From Nitrospirota bacterium (GTDB taxonomy: Bacteria > Nitrospirota > Thermodesulfovibrionia > Thermodesulfovibrionales > SM23-35): a stretch of 5,326 nt of DNA. Positions 1 to 4,323 of the stretch are shown here, in pieces (position 1 is the stretch's first letter; each line of letters opens with the position of its first letter). The translations under genes and the position numbers were made by a program. The notes beneath the pieces were generated by a model that saw only the letters and a program-made list of their open reading frames with translations, searched no databases and was not told where the DNA came from. The stretch spans positions 1-5,326 of the forward strand of contig JAGSYM010000097.1 in the NCBI GenBank assembly GCA_018262395.1. Direction: 5' to 3'.

Positions 1-1
1 C

Positions 2-175
2 GGACATCCCTTTACGAGTATTCAGGAATCCTACTGGTCATCGACAACCAGCATGTTCGAGCCGGACTGGGCATGGGCTTTGTATCTCACTAAGGGGGCC
101 ACAGGCGTAGGACAAAAGCGGGCGCCTCATTTTTCTGTATGGGCGGTTTGTGATATGGTTGAATCCGGAAATTAG
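2..175 (+). CDS. DUF1566 (Lcl C-terminal) domain protein, C-terminal end only
   Basis: The second forward frame is open from the left edge to a TAG at 173-175, giving 57 residues. They read like the last part of a DUF1566/Lcl_C domain: PFTSIQESYWSSTT, then tryptophans in PDWAWALYL, a glycine turn (KGATGVG) and an ending FSVWAVCD that resembles the usual '...VRAVR' terminus. In this family the YWSST motif and the following aromatic strand are the most conserved parts. Such domains occur in surface or secreted proteins of many environmental bacteria, often in several copies, and their biochemical role is not settled. The start and any signal peptide lie outside the window. The family call rests on recognising the motif, not on a search. 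Confidence 0.72.
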   Translation, partial: GHPFTSIQESYWSSTTSMFEPDWAWALYLTKGATGVGQKRAPHFSVWAVCDMVESGN

Positions 176-210
176 AGTTTATGTATAAACTGCTTAAAGC
201 AGAAAAAAGT

Positions 211-388
211 TGTCATTCCAGCATCAGAAGTAGACGCGTTAAGCGAGTGAAGCGCGCCTGCCTGCCGGCAGGCAGGCGTTAGGCAGGTCGGGAATCCTTC
301 TTTAAAGCCATCTGAAAGATTCCGGACCGGCCAACAGTAGGTCTGCCAGCAGTAAGCGCTTTAAGCGTCGGAGCTGACCCGAATGACA
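211..388. repeat. MITE/REP-like intergenic repeat with TGTCATTC...GAATGACA ends
   Basis: The stretch 176-485 holds no credible gene. Most of it is this element, bounded by TGTCATTC (211-218) and its exact inverse GAATGACA (381-388). Inside it are a hairpin pairing GGAATCCTTC (291-300) with GAAAGATTCC (314-323), with one mismatch, and a GC-rich 24-bp palindrome at 255-278. Elements with outer GTCATTCC/GGAATGAC and inner GGAATC/GATTCC motifs are familiar as dispersed intergenic repeats in Nitrospirota and deltaproteobacterial genomes. It is non-coding and would be mobilised, if at all, in trans. No target-site duplication is evident to me. Confidence 0.6.
255..278. repeat. Perfect 24-bp GC-rich palindrome
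   Basis: CGCCTGCCTGCC (255-266) is followed directly by its reverse complement (267-278), with no spacer. The half-site itself contains a CCTG direct repeat. It lies inside the intergenic repeat, and a shorter echo (GGCAGG) follows at 282-287. It could be a cruciform or hairpin-forming core of the repeat element. No protein-binding role can be assigned from the sequence. Confidence 0.85.
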
Positions 389-460
389 GAATTTTGGATC
401 AGTGGCAGCCAGAAGTAAGTTCTTCTAAGCGAGACCACAGGGTGTGTAACATTTATTAAA

Positions 461-494
461 GGCTACTATTTGACCGCAAATAGTCCTAATAGCC
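461..494 (-). terminator. Candidate terminator hairpin after the rhodanese operon
   Basis: On the minus strand, ACTATTTG and CAAATAGT (plus-strand 465-472 and 477-484) form a perfect 8-bp stem with a 4-nt loop. GGCT at 461-464 can also pair with AGCC at 491-494 if six bases bulge. The stop codon of the small exported protein (486-488) lies in that bulge. Beyond the stem the transcript reads TTTAATAAAT, a poor U-tract, so intrinsic termination may be weak. Position at the operon end supports the call. Confidence 0.45.
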
Positions 495-764
495 TCCCGT
501 TATCGGCTTAACCTCTTTTGCCACTTTGGCGTCCTTTATGACCACACGGTCGCCGAGCTTAAAGGCCGCTGTGTCTTTAGTCTTGACCTTGGTCTCTGAG
601 CCCTTGTCATCCTTGACGGTCAATTCGACTTCGAATATCTTAATCTCGGTAACTGTGCCCTTTACTTCGCCTTTGACGTCCTCATGAACCGAAAAACCGA
701 CTCCAGCCATCATGATTGTAAATGAAAAAACTATGAGTAATACAAAAAGAGTTTTATTCTTCAT
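486..764 (-). CDS. Small exported protein of unknown function, predicted beta-rich fold
   Basis: The product is 92 residues. Residues 1-25 form a signal peptide: MKNK, a hydrophobic stretch to about residue 22, then a probable cleavage near GFS/VHE. The mature part, about 65 residues, alternates in a beta-strand pattern (KGTVTEIKIFEVELTVKDD, then ETKVKT, then DRVVIKDAKV), which suggests a small OB-like or SH3-like barrel similar to short periplasmic 'GxVxxI...VTVKD..G' proteins. There are no cysteines and no catalytic motif. The ATG at 762-764 is preceded by GGGAGG seven bases upstream, within the 29-nt gap after the rhodanese gene stop, so the two genes are almost certainly co-transcribed. 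A role as partner or accessory of the exported rhodanese is an inference from this linkage only. Confidence 0.8.
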   Translation of the reverse strand: MKNKTLFVLLIVFSFTIMMAGVGFSVHEDVKGEVKGTVTEIKIFEVELTVKDDKGSETKVKTKDTAAFKLGDRVVIKDAKVAKEVKPITGGY

Positions 765-793
765 ACATTAACCTCCCTTTCTCCAAATTCTTA

Positions 794-1789
794 TTATTTC
801 TTCAACGCCTCGATCTCTTTCTTCAATTCCTCAATCGCCTTTATCGCCTCGTTAGCCTTCACAAAGTCATACCAGTTTTCATTTGCTGCCGGGTAGTTTA
901 CGTTGCTCCCATAGACTATCCACGAATCATCGTAGTTCGCAGGGTCCTTAAAACCCATAAGTCTCAATTCCAGATAGGTCAAAGTAGAACGGGTACCCGT
1001 CTGGCAGTATGCTATGGTCCGCTTGTTCTTGTCGAGTTTGCCGAAAAGTGTTTCCAACTCGTCCATCGTATGGACCTTCCCACTCTGAACTTCATAGGTC
1101 TTTACATGTGAGACATTCATTGTTGTGTTTAAAATGTTACCACCTCTGAGAGCTCTGATATCCGAGCCGGCATGCTCCTTTTCCGTCCTTGAATCTATGA
1201 CATTCACATCCTTGACTTCGCCCTTCGCAATCTTAAGCATCTCCTCAGTGGAAGCGGTCCGGCCCTTAATAACGTTTGATTTAAAAACTGCTGGGGCAAG
1301 TTTCTTTTCGGTCTTTTCCAGAGGTTTTCCAGCATCCCTCCATGCCTCTATGCCGCCGTCCAGAAAATGAACTTTGTCGTGACCAAGACTCTCAATGATC
1401 CAAAACGCAACCGAGGTGCTGGTAATGAGCTTCGCGTCGGCGTAAACAACAATATGTTTCTCCATATCAACGCCCGCATTTCCGAGAATCTTTTCTAGAT
1501 CTCCCGTCTTTTTCGCTCTGAGACTCGGGTCTCTGAGAACCTTGCCGCATGCGCCGCCAAGGTTTATTGCGCCAGGGATGTGACCTCCGGCATAAGCATT
1601 TTCATCCCGGCAATCAATTACAACCCAATCGGGCTTCCCGGCATTTTCAGCGACCATACTGACGTCTGCCAGCAGCCCCGGATTTGCATACCCAGCGCTG
1701 AACGCAACCGCAGCGATCGAGAGCAAAGCAAAAATAAGAAAGACTCTTATTACGTACCACCTTCCGTAAAACAGCTTACGTCTGATCAT
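794..1789 (-). CDS. Exported tandem-domain rhodanese sulfurtransferase (TST/MST type)
   Basis: The product is 331 residues with two rhodanese domains. After a basic N-terminus, a hydrophobic segment (about residues 14-32, ending SAGYA) is a signal peptide or membrane anchor, so the enzyme acts outside the cytoplasm. Domain 1 (about 40-155) has VIDCRD and GHIPGAINL, but its loop reads VVYADAK, lacking the catalytic cysteine, as is usual for the first domain of this family. Domain 2 (about 175-305) has VIDSR and the active loop AYCQTGTRS with Cys262, followed by YDDSWIVYG. A charged helix (about 313-331) ends the protein. Such enzymes move sulfane sulfur from thiosulfate, mercaptopyruvate or persulfides to thiophilic acceptors; the substrate is not evident here. 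A start at 1861 is open in frame but would sit at the predicted transcription start. The ATG at 1787-1789 has AGGAGG five bases upstream and is preferred. Confidence 0.9.
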   Translation of the reverse strand: MIRRKLFYGRWYVIRVFLIFALLSIAAVAFSAGYANPGLLADVSMVAENAGKPDWVVIDCRDENAYAGGHIPGAINLGGACGKVLRDPSLRAKKTGDLEKILGNAGVDMEKHIVVYADAKLITSTSVAFWIIESLGHDKVHFLDGGIEAWRDAGKPLEKTEKKLAPAVFKSNVIKGRTASTEEMLKIAKGEVKDVNVIDSRTEKEHAGSDIRALRGGNILNTTMNVSHVKTYEVQSGKVHTMDELETLFGKLDKNKRTIAYCQTGTRSTLTYLELRLMGFKDPANYDDSWIVYGSNVNYPAANENWYDFVKANEAIKAIEELKKEIEALKK

Positions 1790-1792
1790 AAC

Positions 1793-1800
1793 GACCTCCT
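1793..1800 (-). promoter_or_regulatory. Ribosome binding site that decides the rhodanese start
   Basis: The minus strand reads AGGAGGTCGTT then ATG. A full AGGAGG with a five-base spacer selects the ATG at 1787-1789 over the in-frame ATG at 1859-1861, which would add 24 residues and has no comparable site. Confidence 0.8.
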
Positions 1801-1867
1801 CACCTTTTGACCTAAAATTCCTGATTCTGAAGAAACTGATAGCGGATCTGCCTTTCAGCATAGATCC

Positions 1868-1895
1868 AGTATACCAAGATAAAGGAAATTGTCAA
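1868..1895 (-). promoter_or_regulatory. Near-consensus sigma-70 promoter of the rhodanese operon
   Basis: The minus strand has TTGACA (plus 1890-1895), a 16-base spacer, then TATACT (plus 1868-1873). This matches the -35 box fully and the -10 box at five of six positions. Initiation would fall near 1860, giving a leader of about 70 nt before the ATG at 1789. It points to strong housekeeping expression; no operator is recognisable around it. Confidence 0.75.
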
Positions 1896-1945
1896 GGACC
1901 GAGTGACGATTTCTTCCCTACATAATTCGTGATATACTTCTACAT

Positions 1946-2030
1946 AACCTGTCCTCCTTGATTGTGGCTCTGAGCCTTTGATTTTCCCTACCTTAAAGCT
2001 TAACCCGCGTACCTTAAGGTTGGACAGGTT
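1946..2030. repeat. 9-bp inverted repeat with internal TACCTTAA direct repeat; otherwise no gene
   Basis: AACCTGTCC (1946-1954) and GGACAGGTT (2022-2030) are exact inverses 67 bases apart. Between and beside them TACCTTAA occurs twice (1989-1996, 2010-2017), the second inside the perfect palindrome ACCTTAAGGT (2011-2020). These could be ends of a degraded insertion element or a regulatory region. I see no gene in 1896-2141 on either strand. Confidence 0.4.
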
Positions 2031-2141
2031 GAATACATTATGCCTACTCCGACAAAACCGCATTGTCAGCAAGCATTGTTGGATACACGGACAACACTAC
2101 GCCGACATTATTATAGGTGCTTGAGAACAAATAGGGATGCG

Positions 2142-2286
2142 TAGAAAATTGTTGAGGTGATAGAGGTTTTTATACGAAACCTTCCAATGTAACTCCACGG
2201 AGTGACGCAGTATGGCTGCTGCTCAAGGGATTAGTGAGGCAACGGTTCGGAGAATATGGAAACAGCACAACCTTAAGCCCCACTGA
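2142..2286 (+). pseudogene. Remnant of an IS630-type transposase (helix-turn-helix region)
   Basis: Two frames together give a recognisable fragment. Frame 1 (2145-2189) reads KIVEVIEVFIRNLPM and then meets a stop. Frame 2 (2191-2283) reads NSTE-stop-RSMAAAQGISEATVRR and then IWKQHNLKPH before another stop. This matches the IS630/Tc1-mariner transposase region usually written 'P..ATHWSTRSMA...G(V/I)S..TV.RIW...(G/N)LKPH', the second helix-turn-helix of the DNA-binding part. The DDE catalytic domain that should follow is missing: the sequence passes into the phosphatase gene within about 80 bases. At least one frameshift and three in-frame stops make it non-functional. An open stretch in the first frame from 2040 may be more of the N-terminus but is not recognisable. 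The remnant marks an old insertion and deletion between the divergent units. Confidence 0.72.
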
Positions 2287-2364
2287 AAGGACAATATAGG
2301 CAGCAACAAATTTCCGCAAAGGACTTTCAGTACGGATATCCATAAATTATGGTACCCTTTGACT

Positions 2365-3195
2365 ATGAGAAAACTCGTTATTTTCACCGACCTGGACGGG
2401 ACACTTCTTGATGAGAAATACTCTTTTGAAAAGGCGCTGCCGGCACTCGAAATTATCAGGCAAAATGGTGTACCTCTCGTACTCTGTTCAAGCAAGACAA
2501 GGACCGAGATAGAGTATTACAGAAAGAAACTCATCAACAGTCATCCTTTTATTTCAGAAAACGGAGGCGGGATATTTATACCGAAACACTATTTCGATTT
2601 TTCACTGCGCTCCTCTCCTTTCACTGTCGAAGAGGAAGAAGATTATGATGTGATCAGGCTTGGCGCCCGATATTCTGATTTAAGAAATGCGGTAAAGGAA
2701 CTACAGCGAGAGGGCTTTGAGATTACAGGCTTTGGTGACATGACTGCAAGGGAACTGGCAGAGATGACAAACATGGATATTGACAAAGCTTTGATGGCAA
2801 AGGAGAGGGACTTTGATGAGCCATTTATCTATAGAGGGCCAAACCATGAACTGCCTCGTCTCTTTCGGTCGATCAATCAAAAGGGGCTCACATTTACACA
2901 GGGGAGATTTTTCCATATCCTCGGCAACAGCGACAAGGGTATTGCCGTATCTATTCTGACAGACCTCTATAAGAGGAAATGCGGGAATATTAAAACCCTT
3001 GCAGCAGGAGACAGTCCCAATGACATTCCCATGCTTGAAAGAGTTGATTTTCCGATATGTGTTCAAAAGCGCGGCGGCATTTATGATCCGCAAATAGATA
3101 TGCCGAAGCTGATAAGGGCTGACGGCATCGGGCCTGAGGGATGGAACAAATCTCTCATAGAGTTTCTTCATCGTATCAGAGAGGAACATCATTGA
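2365..3195 (+). CDS. mpgP: HAD-family phosphatase, mannosyl-3-phosphoglycerate phosphatase (MpgP/YedP) type
   Basis: The product is 276 residues, normal for this cytosolic family. All HAD motifs are present: motif I FTDLDGTLLD with nucleophile Asp9 and acid Asp11, motif II LCSSKTR (Ser42/43), motif III Lys191 in SDKGIAV, and motif IV GDSPND (Asp216, Asp220). The cap is of the C2B (Cof-like) kind, and SENGGGIFIP with MTARELAEMTNMDIDKA...KERDFDEPF is characteristic of mannosyl-3-phosphoglycerate phosphatases, which release the compatible solute mannosylglycerate. No partner synthase lies nearby, so glucosyl-3-phosphoglycerate or another sugar phosphate is possible. The ATG at 2365 is chosen over TTG at 2359. 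Neither has a Shine-Dalgarno; TAAATT at 2343-2348 could be a -10 box giving a very short leader. The stop is TGA. Confidence 0.85.
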   Translation: MRKLVIFTDLDGTLLDEKYSFEKALPALEIIRQNGVPLVLCSSKTRTEIEYYRKKLINSHPFISENGGGIFIPKHYFDFSLRSSPFTVEEEEDYDVIRLGARYSDLRNAVKELQREGFEITGFGDMTARELAEMTNMDIDKALMAKERDFDEPFIYRGPNHELPRLFRSINQKGLTFTQGRFFHILGNSDKGIAVSILTDLYKRKCGNIKTLAAGDSPNDIPMLERVDFPICVQKRGGIYDPQIDMPKLIRADGIGPEGWNKSLIEFLHRIREEHH

Positions 3196-3347
3196 TGATT
3201 GGTTGAGTCTTCCAGTTTTTGAGGACTTGTTGGTCAAACAACATGCAATGAACAGGTCCTTGTTTTTCTGCTGTTGTCTTTTTTGGCTTAATACTAAATT
3301 TCGTGGCCAAATGCTTTTTTTACAGGACCAAAGAGGCAATTCGCCCT

Positions 3348-3376
3348 GTCGCAAATCGGTCCGTTTCTGGTATATT
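3348..3376 (+). promoter_or_regulatory. Possible extended -10 promoter for the repeat lipoprotein
   Basis: TATATT (3371-3376) is preceded by TGG, the extended -10 arrangement TGn-TATATT. The -35 region 17 bases upstream (GTCGCA, 3348-3353) is weak, which is acceptable for extended -10 promoters. Initiation near 3383 would leave about 40 nt before the ATG at 3422. The 226 bases between the phosphatase stop and this gene otherwise hold nothing I recognise. Confidence 0.45.
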
Positions 3377-3421
3377 GTAGCTAATGCCGGCTCGAAAGTC
3401 CCGGTTAAGGAGGAGGTAAAA

Positions 3422-4024
3422 ATGAAAAAGTTTCTCGTTCTCGTATGCGCTATTGCATTCTTAGGGGGCTGCAGTTCAGCAGGAGGCATGAATATAATTT
3501 CCCCGAGTACGCCAGATGACGAGGTGAAGGAAAAAGTAAGCAAGGCGCCTGTCACAAAAATTCAGGCAGTTTCCGAGAGCGAGTTGAAAGACAGTCGACA
3601 GGAGCCTCCATCCCAAGATAAAGCGGAGACACCAATGAAAACCATTACTGCAGCGGCTTCGGACACTTCGGGCTCCGGTTCCGTCCCTTCGGCAGGAGGC
3701 ATGAATATAATTTCTCCGAGTACACCAGATGACGAGCTGAAAGAAAAGATAAGCAAGGCTCCAGTCACAAAAATTCAGGCAGTCTCCGAGAGCGAGTTGA
3801 AAGAGCGTCGACAGGAACCCACGTCGCAGGCTACGAAAGAGATGCCACTTATAACCGGTACTGCAGGCGGATCGGACACTTCTGGCGCGGGTTCCGTCCC
3901 CTCAATGAGGTCAGGACAGACGCTGGAGGCACTGATTATTCTCCTGGAGGAAAAGGGGACCATACAAAGGGAGGAACTTATTCAGGAGATAAGGAAACTG
4001 GAGGAGAAGGATCGTGTAAAATGA
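3422..4024 (+). CDS. Lipoprotein with two 71-residue tandem repeats and a C-terminal helix
   Basis: The product is 200 residues of unknown function. The ATG at 3422 has GGAGGAGG five bases upstream. Longer in-frame starts lack a signal peptide and are rejected. Residues 1-17 are a lipoprotein signal (MKKFLVLVCAIAFLGGC) with lipobox LGGC, acylated at Cys17; Ser at +2 suggests the outer membrane. Residues 19-89 and 90-160 are two copies of one unit. Each starts SAGGMNIISPSTPDDE, continues through a charged helix (VSKAPVTKIQAVSESELK), and ends in a Ser/Gly/Thr-rich linker (SDTSG.GSVP). The last 40 residues (LEALIILLEEKGTIQREELIQEI) form an amphipathic helix pair resembling a SHOCT-like 'L..L...G.I...E' oligomerisation tail. 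Low complexity suggests an extended surface or periplasmic spacer. The TGA stop is followed by AT-rich DNA. Confidence 0.82.
   Translation: MKKFLVLVCAIAFLGGCSSAGGMNIISPSTPDDEVKEKVSKAPVTKIQAVSESELKDSRQEPPSQDKAETPMKTITAAASDTSGSGSVPSAGGMNIISPSTPDDELKEKISKAPVTKIQAVSESELKERRQEPTSQATKEMPLITGTAGGSDTSGAGSVPSMRSGQTLEALIILLEEKGTIQREELIQEIRKLEEKDRVK
3476..3901 (+). repeat. In-frame tandem duplication, two 213-bp copies
   Basis: Copy 1 is 3476-3688 and copy 2 is 3689-3901, an exact 71-codon period without indels. The first two thirds are very alike. Most differences there are synonymous third-position changes (TCA/TCG, TCC/TCT, ACG/ACA, GCG/GCT, GTT/GTC), and the few replacements are mostly mild (V/L, V/I, D/E), with S/R the exception. 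The last third is more diverged. The pattern fits an old duplication whose copies are both kept under protein-level constraint. Confidence 0.92.
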
Positions 4025-4033
4025 ATTTGAAAT

Positions 4034-4083
4034 TTTATAATTATAAATTCACAAATTAATTTTACTTTGTATTTATAAATACA
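4034..4083. repeat. AT-rich palindromes after the lipoprotein gene
   Basis: TTTATAATTATAAA (4034-4047) and TGTATTTATAAATACA (4068-4083) are perfect palindromes in a strongly AT-rich stretch just after the TGA. They lack a GC-rich stem with a U-tract, so they are not typical intrinsic terminators. They could be weak bidirectional terminators or binding sites. The rest of 4084-4200 shows no gene; a TTGACA at 4086 has only a poor -10 partner. Confidence 0.5.
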
Positions 4084-4201
4084 CGTTGACAGATTTCGTA
4101 AGTTGGATTAATGTCGATGTGTTATCTGGTGTCATAGGTTGGTTTGTTTTTCTTGGGAACTTTCACGGGATATGCGCCGGAGGTCAAACTTAGGTATAGG
4201 C

Positions 4202-4230
4202 TTGACAAACTCTTTAGAGAGAGTTATAAG
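4202..4230 (+). promoter_or_regulatory. Near-consensus sigma-70 promoter upstream of the second rhodanese
   Basis: TTGACA (4202-4207), a 17-base spacer and TATAAG (4225-4230) match the consensus at 11 of 12 positions. Initiation near 4237 gives a leader of about 85 nt before the ATG at 4324. The spacer contains the dyad AACTCT...AGAGTT (4208-4213, 4220-4225), a possible operator, although no regulator is present in the window. Confidence 0.75.
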
Positions 4231-4250
4231 GTAGTGACTAATTTTTAAAA

Positions 4251-4261
4251 AAAGGAGGTGA
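4251..4261 (+). promoter_or_regulatory. Full-length Shine-Dalgarno without a usable start codon
   Basis: AAAGGAGGTGA is complementary over its whole length to the usual 3' end of 16S rRNA. The only nearby start, GTG at 4258-4260, overlaps the site itself and so cannot be served by it. The next ATG (4284) encodes three residues and lies too far downstream. It may be a leader element or a relic of an earlier start. Confidence 0.55.
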
Positions 4262-4306
4262 CCGTACCTGATCGTAGTATAGAATGCTCATTTAAAATCC
4301 TAAAAC

Positions 4307-4313
4307 AAGGAGG
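4307..4313 (+). promoter_or_regulatory. Ribosome binding site for the second rhodanese
   Basis: AAGGAGG lies ten bases before the in-frame ATG at 4324 and nineteen before the in-frame ATG at 4333, so 4324 is favoured. An out-of-frame ATG at 4317 is only three bases from it and opens an eight-codon frame (MENDFYEE, stop at 4341-4343) overlapping the real start. Confidence 0.7.
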
Positions 4314-4323
4314 CAAATGGAGA

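Noticed and set aside
176..202. Adjacent dyads AGTTTAT/ATAAACT and CTGCT/AGCAG after the DUF1566 gene as a terminator
   Set aside because: They overlap each other, and the plus strand continues with an A-run, not a T-run. They are weak for the upstream gene.
1812..2072. 86-residue minus-strand frame upstream of the rhodanese
   Set aside because: It spans the promoter and ribosome site of the rhodanese, has no recognisable family, and its composition looks random.
3251..3284. AACAG...CTGTT hairpin followed by TCTTTTTT as terminator of the phosphatase gene
   Set aside because: The stem has only five AT-rich pairs with a 15-base loop. The T-run alone is not enough.
3203..3421. 73-residue upstream extension of the repeat lipoprotein
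   Set aside because: It buries the lipoprotein signal and has no ribosome site, while ATG 3422 has GGAGGAGG at ideal spacing.
2701..3555. Long minus-strand open frame across the phosphatase and lipoprotein genes
   Set aside because: It is antisense to two well-supported genes, has no family resemblance, and its repeated N-terminal sequence merely mirrors the tandem repeat on the plus strand.
4086..4114. TTGACA-17-TAATGT as a promoter
   Set aside because: The -10 box matches at only three of six positions, and a far better promoter lies at 4202-4230.
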